A stretch of 9,704 bases of DNA from an uncultured Rubrobacteraceae bacterium (GTDB lineage: Bacteria > Actinomycetota > Rubrobacteria > Rubrobacterales > Rubrobacteraceae), in contig CADCUZ010000086.1 in NCBI GenBank assembly GCA_902806015.1, forward strand, positions 1 through 9,704, read 5' to 3'. Shown piece by piece: positions 1 through 6,953 of the stretch (the stretch's first letter is position 1; every line of letters begins with the position of its first letter). A program made the translations under genes and the position numbers. Below the pieces are notes generated by a model. The model saw nothing but the letters and a program-made list of their open reading frames with translations, ran no database searches and was not told where the DNA came from.

Positions 1-906
1 CGTGGCGTTCAGGGTCGCGCCGAAGAGGATGGTGAGGGACGAGATGTAGAGGTAGAGCAGCAGGATGATGACCGTGCCGATGGAGCCGTAGGTCTTGTCG
101 TAGGTGTTGAAGTCGCTGCCCAGGTACAGGTTGAAGGCCAGGCTCGCCAGCACCCAGAGGGCGATGCCGACGAAGCCGCCCGGCGTGATCCAGCGAAAAG
201 GCTGCCCGGCGTCGGGGGCGAAGTAGAAGAGCAGGGCTACCGTCGCGACCATGAACAGCAGCGCCACCGGCCACCGCGCTATACCCCAGACTAGCATGAA
301 CTCGTCGCCGAGCGTGAAGACCTCCGCGATCGTCCGGCCGATAGAGGGCCCGGCGATCAAGAGCAGAGCCCCCACGAGGACAAGCGCCGAGAGCCCGAGC
401 GTCATTAGGATCGCGATGGCCTTGACCTTCCAGAAGGGCCGCGTTTCCTGCACGTCGTAGGCGCGGTTGAGGGCGTTTATGAGGGCGGAGAAGGCCCCGG
501 AGGCCACCCAGATTGTGCCAAGGATGCCGACCGAGAGCAGGCCCGGTGCCGTGTCCTCGTTGCGTAAGGTCCGCTCGGTGTAGGCCTCTATGAGGTCGAA
601 GACCTGCGCCGGCATGACCTGCCTGAGGTAGTCGAAGAGCTCGTTGACGAACTGGGGGCTCGTGCTCGAGAAGGCGTCCAAGACCGCGACCAGAAACAGT
701 ATAAAGGGGAAGAGAGCCAGGATCAGGTAGTAGGCAAGCTGCGCCGCGAGCCCGAGGGCGTCGTCGCGCTGGAACTCCTGCACGGTCGCCTTGAGCGTCC
801 CGAAGCGCAGCAGGTCCCTCAAGTCGCCAAAAAAGTTTCTCAGCGAGCCCTTCGTGGGCCGTGTCGCCACCGCCTGAAGCTCCGCCTGGGGTATGTCAGG
901 TTCCAC
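1..906 (-). CDS. YihY/virulence factor BrkB family membrane protein (C-terminus outside window)
   Basis: This is an integral membrane protein of the YihY/BrkB family, once mis-named ribonuclease BN; its molecular role is unsettled. The reverse strand reads open for 302 codons and runs off the window edge. A cytosolic N-terminus of about 50 residues leads into family features: the helix with AAQLAYYLILALFPF (about 54-68), the GILGTIWVASGAFSALINALNRAYD segment near 127-151 (seen as GILGTIWVAS then ALINALNRAYD), a PFWK turn near 157-160, and the closing segment with TYGSIGTVIILLLYLYISS (272-290) and LFGATLNA. About six hydrophobic segments are visible. I chose the GTG at 906 because GGGAGG lies 9 nt upstream; a GTG at 927 with AAGG 6 nt upstream would add seven residues. 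Only a short C-terminal tail should be missing. It is transcribed divergently from the ECF sigma operon. The family call is firm and the start is uncertain. Confidence 0.9.
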   Translation of the reverse strand, partial: MEPDIPQAELQAVATRPTKGSLRNFFGDLRDLLRFGTLKATVQEFQRDDALGLAAQLAYYLILALFPFILFLVAVLDAFSSTSPQFVNELFDYLRQVMPAQVFDLIEAYTERTLRNEDTAPGLLSVGILGTIWVASGAFSALINALNRAYDVQETRPFWKVKAIAILMTLGLSALVLVGALLLIAGPSIGRTIAEVFTLGDEFMLVWGIARWPVALLFMVATVALLFYFAPDAGQPFRWITPGGFVGIALWVLASLAFNLYLGSDFNTYDKTYGSIGTVIILLLYLYISSLTILFGATLNAT

Positions 907-937
907 AAAGACGCGCCTCCCTTCCACTAAACGCCTT

Positions 938-943
938 ATTTTA
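938..943 (-). promoter_or_regulatory. Possible -10 box for the BrkB-family gene
   Basis: On the reverse strand TAAAAT lies 31 nt before the GTG at 906 and only 10 nt before the alternative GTG at 927. Transcription starting about 7 nt downstream would keep the GGGAGG ribosome site of the 906 start and leave almost no leader for the 927 start, which slightly favours 906. I see no convincing -35 hexamer 16-18 nt further up, so this is weak. Confidence 0.25.
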
Positions 944-978
944 GCGCCTTCGCTGGGATATAGGCACTACGAAGGGCG

Positions 979-1003
979 CGTCGGGCCCCCGGATAATCCG
1001 ACG
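979..1003. repeat. Inverted repeat in the divergent intergenic region
   Basis: CGTCGG at 979-984 and CCGACG at 998-1003 form perfect 6-bp arms around a 13-nt spacer that includes GGATAAT. It sits between the divergent BrkB-family and sigma genes, where an operator could act, but short GC-rich arms like this occur by chance. No regulator can be named. Confidence 0.3.
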
Positions 1004-1025
1004 GGGTAGCCCGGTCGTATAAACG

Positions 1026-1071
1026 TACGGATGGACAGAGGGGAGCCCTACGGATGGACAGAGGGGAGCCC
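1026..1071. repeat. Perfect 23-bp tandem duplication upstream of the ECF sigma gene
   Basis: Positions 1026-1048 and 1049-1071 are identical 23-bp units, each beginning TACGGATGGACAG and ending GGGGAGCCC, joined head to tail with no gap. The period is not a multiple of three, so it is not a coding repeat. Each unit holds an ATG and a purine-rich GACAGAGGGGAG block. It lies 119 nt before the sigma start and 44 nt before the GGGAAC promoter element. It may be a recent slippage duplication or a doubled operator site. Confidence 0.9.
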
Positions 1072-1114
1072 ATCGAGGTCAGTCGTCCCGTGCCTCGTCC
1101 CCGGCGTCTCGGGC

Positions 1115-1140
1115 GGGAACGGGCTATCATCTCTTGTGTT
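1115..1140 (+). promoter_or_regulatory. Possible ECF-type (autoregulatory) promoter of the sigma/anti-sigma operon
   Basis: GGGAAC at 1115-1120 matches the GGAAC-type -35 element used by many ECF sigma factors, and GTT at 1138-1140, 17 nt later, is a plausible ECF -10. The same stretch holds TATCAT at 1125-1130, a housekeeping-like -10, so the sigma class is ambiguous. Transcripts from here would carry a leader of roughly 40-50 nt with the GGAAGG ribosome site. Autoregulation is common for ECF/anti-sigma operons; here it is inferred only from motif and position. Confidence 0.4.
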
Positions 1141-1189
1141 GAGGACGGGGTCGGACGGTACGGCCCCGCCTGCGAACGGAAGGTTCCGG

Positions 1190-1744
1190 ATGATCGAGGT
1201 GGAGGACGAGATCCTGGTCCGACGCGTGGCCGCCGGGGACGGGCGGGCGCTGGGAGCGCTCTACGACCGTTACGCGGGGCTGATCTACGGGGCTGGGACC
1301 CGCTACCTAGGAGACCGGGGGCTCGCCGAGGACCTGGTGCAGGACGTGTTTACCTCCGTGTGGAGAAACGCGGGGGGCTTCGACCCCTCGCGGGCCAGTT
1401 TCGGGACTTGGATCTATCGCATAGCCCGCAACCGGGCGACCGACCTGATCCGCCGCCGCAAGGCCCGCGTGCGGACGGTCGACGGGGATTCGCTGCCGGA
1501 GCCGGGGGAGCCCGACCCGTCGGGCGAGCTCTCGCGCGGTTTCGACGTAGCCTCGGCGCTCTCGCGGCTCACCCCAGCCCACCGGGAGTTGCTCGTCCTC
1601 GCGTACTTCGGCGGCCTCTCGCAGAGGGAGATCTCCGACCGCACCGACACGCCGCTTGGGACGGTCAAGAGCCGCACCACCGCCGCCATGCGGGCCCTGC
1701 GCCAGGTCTTGGCCGACTCGGACGGGGGCCCCGCCGATGAGTGA
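1190..1744 (+). CDS. ECF-family RNA polymerase sigma factor (SigK-like, RskA-partnered)
   Basis: This is a 184-residue extracytoplasmic-function sigma factor that would direct RNA polymerase to stress-response promoters. Region 2 spans about 22-90, with the core-binding LAEDLVQDVFTSVW segment (45-58) and the DNA-melting and -10 reading part FGTWIYRIARNRATDLIRRR (71-90). An acidic linker follows (98-115), then region 4 at about 120-175 with the helix-turn-helix LSQREISDRTDTPLGTVKSR (143-162). I start at ATG 1190 because GGAAGG lies 6 nt upstream and the length fits the family. The frame is open back to ATG 1031, but those 53 extra codons cross the tandem repeat and show no sigma features. The stop overlaps the start of the anti-sigma gene by 8 bp, so the two are probably translationally coupled. 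SigK-like status is inferred from the RskA-type partner; the regulon is unknown. Confidence 0.93.
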   Translation: MIEVEDEILVRRVAAGDGRALGALYDRYAGLIYGAGTRYLGDRGLAEDLVQDVFTSVWRNAGGFDPSRASFGTWIYRIARNRATDLIRRRKARVRTVDGDSLPEPGEPDPSGELSRGFDVASALSRLTPAHRELLVLAYFGGLSQREISDRTDTPLGTVKSRTTAAMRALRQVLADSDGGPADE

Positions 1745-2432
1745 GCACACGGGGACGCGCGACCTGCTGGGCCCGTTTGTCATGGGCGACCTTTCCGCCG
1801 GCGAAGGGCGGAAGGTCGAGGAACATCTGGAGGGCTGCGCTTCCTGCAGGCGCGAGGCGGAGTCCCTGCGACTCGCCCACAAGCGCCTGATCGAGTTCGC
1901 GGCCGTGGCGGAGATGCCCCCGCCGCACCTCAAGGACCGGGCCGTCACCGAGATGGCACCCCGCGCCTCGCGGTGGCGCGCCTCGCGATGGCGCGTCCCG
2001 ACCTGGGCAGCAGCGGCGGCCGTCTGCGTGCTCGCCGTTCTCGGGTTGGCGCTCACTAACGGGCTGTCCGACCTCTTCGCTTCCGAGACGACGGTCACCA
2101 CCCTGCAGTCCACGCGGCTCGCGCCGGGGGCCGGCGGCGAACTGCGGGTAGAGACCTCCGCTACCAACGCGCGGGCCGAACTCGAAGCGTGGGACTTGCC
2201 GCGGCTGGAGGAGGACGAATACTACGAGCTCTGGTTCGGCAAAGGGGAAGGTCGCGTCAGCGCGGGCACCTTCACCGTGGACGAGGGGGGCCGGGCGACC
2301 TGCCGGATGAGCGTGCCACAGGAGACCGTCGGCGGCTACCAGCGGGTGGGGATCACCCGCGAAAAGTTCCCCGTCGAACCGCGCATGGACTCGGCCAAAG
2401 CGGTCCTGGTCGGCGAGTTCAAGGATGTCTGA
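1737..2432 (+). CDS. RskA-type membrane anti-sigma factor with zinc-binding N-terminus
   Basis: This 231-residue protein should hold the preceding sigma factor inactive at the membrane. Residues 1-60 form the cytosolic anti-sigma domain, with the zinc motif H30-x3-C34-x2-C37 (HLEGCASC). One hydrophobic span (about 88-110) follows. The outer part (115-231) matches the RskA C-terminal domain: an AWDLPRLEEDEYYELWFGKG block (151-170), SAGTF (175-179) and a QRVGITREKF strand (202-211). Just before the helix, ASRWR occurs twice (77-81 and 82-86), coded by near-identical 15-bp units. ATG 1737 overlaps the sigma stop, giving near 1:1 coupled synthesis. In known SigK/RskA systems, signal-triggered proteolysis of the anti-sigma frees the sigma; the same is expected here, but no protease gene lies in this window. 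Confidence 0.9.
   Translation: MSEHTGTRDLLGPFVMGDLSAGEGRKVEEHLEGCASCRREAESLRLAHKRLIEFAAVAEMPPPHLKDRAVTEMAPRASRWRASRWRVPTWAAAAAVCVLAVLGLALTNGLSDLFASETTVTTLQSTRLAPGAGGELRVETSATNARAELEAWDLPRLEEDEYYELWFGKGEGRVSAGTFTVDEGGRATCRMSVPQETVGGYQRVGITREKFPVEPRMDSAKAVLVGEFKDV
1962..1991 (+). repeat. 15-bp coding tandem repeat (ASRWR twice) in the anti-sigma gene
   Basis: Units at 1962-1976 and 1977-1991 differ at one base (CGGTGG versus CGATGG). They are in frame and duplicate a basic, tryptophan-bearing pentapeptide directly before the membrane helix. This looks like an in-frame slippage duplication. The result is a strongly positive inner-face anchor, consistent with an N-inside topology. Confidence 0.85.
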
Positions 2433-2468
2433 CCCGCGAGGGTAAGAAGGGCCGTTTCTGCCGAGGGG

Positions 2469-2690
2469 GTGATACTGTTCAGCACGCCGACGTCAGCACG
2501 CCGACGTGGTCGCGTTGCCGGGGGCCAAACGCTACCTTCGCGAAGAGCGGGTCTCGCTTAACGAACTCAACGGCGAGAGGGACCCCGATGCCGCCCGCGT
2601 CCTCGCCAAGAAGCTTGGGCAGACTGGGGTTCCGGTCATGAAGGTTGGGGGCGCCCGGATCGCCGGCTTCGATAAAGAGCGCATAGATGG
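2469..2690 (+). pseudogene. Frameshifted glutaredoxin-like (NrdH/YruB-type) gene remnant
   Basis: The 3' part, read from 2521, is clearly glutaredoxin-like: AKRYLREERV, then DPDAARVLAKKLGQTGVPVM and VGGARIAGFDKERID, with the cis-proline region (TGVPV) and the GFDKERID end typical of small CxxC glutaredoxins. The expected start, VILFSTPT, begins at GTG 2469 in another frame. Between them a 14-bp unit is tandemly duplicated (2479-2506). Removing one copy and adding one G in the CGGGGGCC run restores a single frame, which reads STPT-WSRC-RGAKRYL; this aligns with STPT-CxxC-xxAKxYL, so the first catalytic Cys is Trp. Downstream the frame stays open to 2787, about 30 residues past the normal family end, crossing the topoisomerase start. 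A truncated product from GTG 2506 would lack the redox centre. Pseudogene is most likely; sequence error is the alternative. The end coordinate is approximate. Confidence 0.75.
2479..2506 (+). repeat. Perfect 14-bp tandem duplication in the glutaredoxin remnant
   Basis: TCAGCACGCCGACG occurs at 2479-2492 and again at 2493-2506 without a gap. Fourteen is not a multiple of three, so it shifts the frame just before the expected active site. This is the pattern of replication slippage. Confidence 0.92.
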
Positions 2691-2770
2691 GCAGCCCGCC
2701 CGCAGAGCCTTTTTAAATGCCCGTAGACGGGGTCGGCTAGATGCGGCGCTGTCGCGGCAGTTCTCTCCCG

Positions 2771-2776
2771 TATACT
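2771..2776 (+). promoter_or_regulatory. -10 box placed for a leaderless topoisomerase mRNA
   Basis: TATACT matches the -10 consensus at five of six positions and ends 7 nt before the ATG at 2784, so transcription would begin at or next to the start codon. The CCTCCCC between them has no Shine-Dalgarno character, as expected for a leaderless message. No clear -35 is visible. Confidence 0.6.
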
Positions 2777-2783
2777 CCTCCCC

Positions 2784-4901
2784 ATGAGGCTGATAGTCGC
2801 GGAGAAGCCGTCCGTGGGACGGGACATAGCGGGCGCTCTGGGTGGGGGACGCAAGGGCAAGGGCTCCGTCAGGGGGGACGGGTGGACGGTAACGTGGGCG
2901 CTCGGGCACCTGGCCGAGCTCGCGCCGCCCGACGCCTACGGCGAGCAGTACAGGCGTTGGCGGCTGGAGACGCTGCCCATCCTGCCCGAGCGGTTCAAGG
3001 TGCAGGTCAGCCCGAAGACGCGGGAGCATTTCAACGTCGTCAAGGGGCTCATGCAAGACCCCTCTCTCACGGAGGTCGTCAACGCGTGCGACGCGGGGCG
3101 GGAGGGGGAGCTCATCTTCGCCTACCTTTACGGCCTCAGCCAGTGCGGGAAACCTGTCAGGCGGCTCTGGATCTCCTCTCTCACACACGAGGCGATCCGG
3201 GCCGGCTTCGACGCTTTGCGCGACGGGAGCCGAATGAAGCCCCTAGAAGACGCCGCCCGCAGCCGCGGCGAGGCGGACTGGGTCGTCGGCATGAACGCGA
3301 CCCGCGCCTACTCCGTCCGCTTCGGCCGCCCCGGCAACGTCCTTTCCGTCGGCCGCGTCCAGACCCCGACCCTGAAGCTCCTCGTGGACCGTGAGGCGGA
3401 GATAGATGCCTTTAAACCCGAGAAGTTCTGGACCGTACACGCCCGCTTTAGCCGCGACGAAGGCGTAACCCTCACCTACGACGGTGTCTGGTTCAAGGGC
3501 AAAAGGAACCGCCTCGACAACCGGGAGGCCGCCGAGGAGATAGCCGGCAAGGTCCGTGGCGGCACCGGCGTCGTAAAGAAGGCGGAGAAAAAGACAGCCA
3601 CCGAGAAACCGCCGCTCCTCTACGACCTGACCGAACTCCAGCGTCATGCCAATTCCCGCTTCGGGTTCACCGCCGAGCGGACGCTGCGGGCCGCCCAGTC
3701 ACTGTACGAGGAGAAAAAGCTGATCACCTACCCCCGAACCTCCAGCCGCTACCTCTCCGGGGACATGGTCGGCGGCCTGAAGAAGCGCGTCGAGGCCGCA
3801 GGGGACCTCCCCGAGCTCTCCCCTTTCGCACGAGAGCTGCTGGGGAAGCCGAAGTTGCCCATCACGCGCCGCATAGTGGACGACTCGAAGGTCACGGACC
3901 ACCACGCCATCGTCCCGACGAACAAGAGATCCCCGGGAAACCTCACTTCGGACGAGGCGAGGGTCTACGACCTCGTCGCGCGACGCTTCCTTGCGGTCTT
4001 CTTCCCCGCCGCCCGCTTCGAGAACATCACCGTCGTCACGGGGGTGCGCGAGGAGACGTTCTTGAGCAAGGGGCGGGTGGTGCTGGAAGCCGGGTGGCGA
4101 GCGCTCTACCCCGCCGGCGCCGGCGGAAAAAAGGAGAAGGAGCCGCCTGTCCTGCCCCCGATCGAGGCCGGGCAGGAGTGGGCCGTCGCGAAGACCGGCG
4201 TCAAGGAGGGGGAGACCAAACCCCCGCCCCGCTACTCCGAGTCCGCGCTGCTCGGGGCAATGGAGACCGCGGGCAAGCTCGTCGAGGACGAAGAACTGCG
4301 CCAGCAGATGAAGGACTCCGGGCTCGGAACCCCGGCCACCCGGGCCGCGACTATCGAGCGCCTCATAAGGGTCGGCTACGTCGAGCGCGAGAAAAAGTCC
4401 CTCGTGCCTACGCAAAAGGGGAAGTCCCTCATCTCCCTCCTCGGCGACAGCCCGCTCGGCTCGCCGGGGCTGACAGCCCGGTGGGAGGAGCGGTTGGCGA
4501 AGATGGAGAAGGGAGCCGAGAAGCGCCCGGACTTTATGGCCGACATATCCCGTTTCGCCACCTCCCTCGTCGAGGAGGTCCGCGGGATGCAGGGCGAGAA
4601 GGTCGCTGCGCCCTCCAGCGAGGACCGCGAGCCGCTGGGTACATGCCCGAAGTGCGGTTCGCCCGTGGTCGAGACAAAGAAGTCCTACGGCTGCTCCGCT
4701 TGGAAAAGTAACCGCTGCGACTTCGCGATCTGGAAACAGGTCTCCGGCAAGCGCCTGAGCGCATCCCAGGCCAAGCAGCTCCTGACCAACCGCCGCACCC
4801 CCCAGCTAAAAGGCTTCAGGAGCAAGGCCGGCAGGCCCTACGCTGCCGCCCTCAAGCTCGATGAGGACCACAAGGTGCGCCTGGAGTTCGCAAACCGCTG
4901 A
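2784..4901 (+). CDS. topB: DNA topoisomerase III (type IA)
   Basis: This 705-residue type IA topoisomerase passes DNA strands through a transient single-strand break, decatenating intermediates of replication and recombination. The Toprim domain opens with LIVAEKPSVGRDIA (E7) and carries the metal-binding DAGREGELIF loop (D103, E107, E109), a form common in TopB proteins. The SVGRVQTPTL segment (188-197) follows. The catalytic Tyr is Y316 in LITYPRTSSRYL (313-324). The GLGTPATRAATIERL segment matches the conserved late catalytic core. The C-terminus has one Cys4 zinc finger (C621-x2-C624, C637-x7-C645) followed by the SASQAKQLLTN and KGFRSKAGRPY tail known from Firmicutes-type TopB. Length is normal and the frame intact. 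Start ATG 2784 is set by MRLIVAEKPS and the -10 box 7 nt upstream; there is no ribosome site. It appears to be transcribed alone. Confidence 0.95.
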   Translation: MRLIVAEKPSVGRDIAGALGGGRKGKGSVRGDGWTVTWALGHLAELAPPDAYGEQYRRWRLETLPILPERFKVQVSPKTREHFNVVKGLMQDPSLTEVVNACDAGREGELIFAYLYGLSQCGKPVRRLWISSLTHEAIRAGFDALRDGSRMKPLEDAARSRGEADWVVGMNATRAYSVRFGRPGNVLSVGRVQTPTLKLLVDREAEIDAFKPEKFWTVHARFSRDEGVTLTYDGVWFKGKRNRLDNREAAEEIAGKVRGGTGVVKKAEKKTATEKPPLLYDLTELQRHANSRFGFTAERTLRAAQSLYEEKKLITYPRTSSRYLSGDMVGGLKKRVEAAGDLPELSPFARELLGKPKLPITRRIVDDSKVTDHHAIVPTNKRSPGNLTSDEARVYDLVARRFLAVFFPAARFENITVVTGVREETFLSKGRVVLEAGWRALYPAGAGGKKEKEPPVLPPIEAGQEWAVAKTGVKEGETKPPPRYSESALLGAMETAGKLVEDEELRQQMKDSGLGTPATRAATIERLIRVGYVEREKKSLVPTQKGKSLISLLGDSPLGSPGLTARWEERLAKMEKGAEKRPDFMADISRFATSLVEEVRGMQGEKVAAPSSEDREPLGTCPKCGSPVVETKKSYGCSAWKSNRCDFAIWKQVSGKRLSASQAKQLLTNRRTPQLKGFRSKAGRPYAAALKLDEDHKVRLEFANR

Positions 4902-4941
4902 TTTACGTCAAAGCCTTAACGGCCCTTTGCTACCGGTGCGT

Positions 4942-4947
4942 TACACT
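4942..4947 (+). promoter_or_regulatory. Possible -10 box of the oxidoreductase-exporter operon
   Basis: TACACT ends 9 nt before the ATG at 4957. With the usual 6-8 nt to the start of transcription, the leader would be only about 0-3 nt, and no purine-rich ribosome site lies in CTTGCGGCT. The 55-nt gap after the topoisomerase stop holds no obvious terminator, so read-through is possible too. No good -35 is visible. Confidence 0.4.
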
Positions 4948-4956
4948 CTTGCGGCT

Positions 4957-6198
4957 ATGAAGGTTATCGTTGTCGGGGCCGGCCTTGCCGGCCTCACTTG
5001 CGCAAAGGTGTTGAAGTGGCGTGGCGCCGAGGTCGCCGTCTTCGAGGCGTCGGACGGCACCGGCGGTCGCGTGCGGACGGACAACAAGGACGGGTTCCTG
5101 CTCGACCGGGGATTCCAGGTGTACTTCACCTCCTATCCGGTCTCCAGGCGGCACCTTGACCACGCGGCGCTCGACTTCCGCGTCTTTGACCCAGGCGCCG
5201 TGGTGCATCGGGGCCGCGAGCGCAGCGTGCTCTCCGATCCGGTTCGGGATCCGAAGGCCTTTCTTCCTACCCTGCTTTCGGCCGATGCCACCTTCGGGGA
5301 CAAGCTGCGCACCGTCGGGGTGGCCGCGAGAACCCTGCCGGGGGCCGCCACCAGCGCGGGGCGCGAGAACGGGAAGGCCGACGTCTCGACGTTGGAGTAC
5401 TTGCGGTCGTCCGGGTTGTCCGAGCGGTACATCAACTCTTTTTTCAGGCCGTTTTACGGCGGGATCACGCTGAACCGCGCGCTCACGACGAGCTCCCGCG
5501 TCCTGCGGTTCACCTTCAGGATGCTCGCCACTGGCCGGACCGTCGTGCCGGCGCGGGGGATGGGCGAGATCTCCAAACAGCTCGCCTCGCACCTGCCGGA
5601 GAACGCCGTGCGCCTCAACAGCCCGGTCGAGTCTCTGCTGCGCGAAGGCGGCCGGGTTCGGGGGGTGAGGGCAGCCGGAGAAGAGCACGAGGCGGACGCG
5701 GTGGTCCTCGCCACCGACGCGCCGACGGCGGGGGAGCTGGCCGGGGAGCGGGTGCCTCGGGGGTCGTTGGGGGAGGTCTGCCTGTACTACGAGACGAGCG
5801 GATTGGACAGCGGCAAGAAGATCCTGCTGAACGCAGAGAACGCCGCCTTCGTGAACAATGCCTCCGAGATGAGCAACGTCTCCGAGAGGTACGCCCCCCC
5901 GGGGCGCCATCTCCTCTACGCCGTGACCCTGGCCGGCCTGGACCTCCCAGACGACGAGCTCTTCCGCCGGGGCCTGGAGGACGTGAGCCGGTGGTACCCG
6001 GATGCCGAGTTTTGGCCGCTCGGGCTGCGCCGCATACCCTACGGTCAGTTCGCCCAACCGCCGGGCGTCCACGAGGGGTTGCCGGGAAACACGACGGATA
6101 CGCCGGGGCTCTTCCTGGCTGGCGAATATACGGAGGATTCCAGCATCAACGGCTCCATGTTGTCAGGAGAAAAGGCCGCGGCGGGGGTGCTCGGATGA
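4957..6198 (+). CDS. FAD-dependent oxidoreductase (amine oxidase / protoporphyrinogen oxidase-like)
   Basis: This is a 413-residue flavoprotein of the amine oxidase/phytoene desaturase/protoporphyrinogen oxidase superfamily; the substrate cannot be read from sequence. The N-terminal Rossmann fold shows VIVVGAGLAGL (G7, G9, G12), the ribose-binding acid E30 in VAVFEASDGTGGRVRT, and RGFQVYFTSYP (51-61). The middle has SFFRPFYGGITLNRAL and the PARGMGEI motif typical of these oxidases. The C-terminal FAD-closing motif is TPGLFLAGEYTEDSSINGSM. There is no signal peptide; the Rossmann motif begins at residue 3, which fixes the start at ATG 4957. It resembles, from memory, a little-studied amine-oxidase-like family of cyanobacteria and plant chloroplasts. 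Its stop overlaps the ATPase start (ATGA), suggesting co-translation with an exporter. Carotenoid or other isoprenoid oxidation is one possibility, not shown. Confidence 0.85.
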   Translation: MKVIVVGAGLAGLTCAKVLKWRGAEVAVFEASDGTGGRVRTDNKDGFLLDRGFQVYFTSYPVSRRHLDHAALDFRVFDPGAVVHRGRERSVLSDPVRDPKAFLPTLLSADATFGDKLRTVGVAARTLPGAATSAGRENGKADVSTLEYLRSSGLSERYINSFFRPFYGGITLNRALTTSSRVLRFTFRMLATGRTVVPARGMGEISKQLASHLPENAVRLNSPVESLLREGGRVRGVRAAGEEHEADAVVLATDAPTAGELAGERVPRGSLGEVCLYYETSGLDSGKKILLNAENAAFVNNASEMSNVSERYAPPGRHLLYAVTLAGLDLPDDELFRRGLEDVSRWYPDAEFWPLGLRRIPYGQFAQPPGVHEGLPGNTTDTPGLFLAGEYTEDSSINGSMLSGEKAAAGVLG

Positions 6199-6953
6199 AC
6201 GAGGCTTACGCGAACGGCGTTCCGGCGCTCAAAATAGAGAAACTCAAAAAGACCTACAAGAACGGGTTTCAGGCGCTCGGTGGGGTTTCGCTGGAGGTCG
6301 GGGGCGGGAAATTTTTTGGGCTGCTCGGGCCCAACGGGGCCGGGAAGACGACGCTCATAAACAGCGTGGTCAGTCTCGCGCGGCCGGACTCGGGGTCCGT
6401 CGAAGTGTACGGTAAAGACGCCTTCAAGGACTTTCGGGAGGCGCGGCGCATGATCGGTGTCTCGCCGCAGGAGATCAACCTGGACAAGTTCCTGACCGTC
6501 GAGGAGGTCCTGGTCTTCCACGCCGGCTACTACGGCGTCCCGAAGAAGAAGGCCAAGGACAAGGCCGCGGAGCTGCTCGAACGCTTCGGTCTCGTCGAGA
6601 AGCGGGACCAGAGGACGAACACGCTCTCCGGCGGGATGAAGCGGCGGGTCATGTTCGCCCGCGCGCTGATGCACGACCCGAAGGTGCTCTTCCTCGACGA
6701 GCCGACCGCGGGCGTCGATGTCGAGCTGCGCTACCGGTTGTGGGGTTACATCCGGGAGCTCAACCGCGGCGGCATGACCATCTTGCTGACGACTCACTAC
6801 CTCGAAGAGGCCGAGGCGCTGTGCGAGGAGATCGCGCTCATAGACGGGGGCAGGATCTCCGCCCAGGGCACGAACGTCGAGCTCAAGGAGCGCTACGGCG
6901 CGAAGAACGTCGAAGAGGTCTACATGAAGGTGATCGGCGATGCTTCTAACTGA
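6195..6953 (+). CDS. ABC-2 type exporter, ATP-binding subunit (YadG-like)
   Basis: This 252-residue ATPase would power the membrane permease coded next. All nucleotide-binding motifs are present in order: Walker A GPNGAGKT (45-52), Q-loop Q92 in SPQE, signature LSGGM (144-148), Walker B VLFLDEP (164-170) with catalytic E169, D-loop AGVD, and the H-loop H201 in LLTTHYLEEAE. There is no periplasmic binding protein nearby, and the FFGLLGPNGAGKT form fits the DrrA/YadG exporter group. ATG 6195 overlaps the oxidoreductase stop by 4 bp; the site upstream is a weak GGGGG, so coupled translation is likely. Its end overlaps the permease start by 14 bp. The exported substrate is unknown: drug, lipid and glycolipid exporters all share this architecture. 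Confidence 0.93.
   Translation: MNEAYANGVPALKIEKLKKTYKNGFQALGGVSLEVGGGKFFGLLGPNGAGKTTLINSVVSLARPDSGSVEVYGKDAFKDFREARRMIGVSPQEINLDKFLTVEEVLVFHAGYYGVPKKKAKDKAAELLERFGLVEKRDQRTNTLSGGMKRRVMFARALMHDPKVLFLDEPTAGVDVELRYRLWGYIRELNRGGMTILLTTHYLEEAEALCEEIALIDGGRISAQGTNVELKERYGAKNVEEVYMKVIGDASN

Noticed and set aside
992..997. GATAAT as a plus-strand -10 box for the sigma operon
   Set aside because: It matches the hexamer but has no -35 partner and lies nearly 200 nt from the gene start; the elements at 1115-1140 are better placed.
1031..1189. Upstream extension of the sigma factor from ATG 1031 (53 extra residues)
   Set aside because: It crosses the non-coding 23-bp tandem repeat, has no sigma-family content, and ATG 1190 has a good ribosome site and gives the normal family length.
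1307..2167. Open frame of 286 codons on the minus strand across the sigma and anti-sigma genes
   Set aside because: It is antisense to two well-recognised genes and its translation is compositionally biased without domains.
2720..2731. Small palindrome CCCGT-AG-ACGGG before topB as a terminator
   Set aside because: The loop is too short, the usable stem is 4 bp, and no T-run follows it.
2506..2787. Independent 93-residue gene starting at GTG 2506
   Set aside because: There is no ribosome site, it would lack the catalytic Cys pair, and it runs into the topoisomerase start; a broken glutaredoxin explains it better.
4930..6072. Long open frame of 380 codons on the minus strand opposite the FAD oxidoreductase
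   Set aside because: It mirrors codon bias of a GC-rich gene on the other strand; the product is low-complexity (Arg, Gly, Pro, His) with no family motifs, whereas the plus strand has clear FAD motifs.
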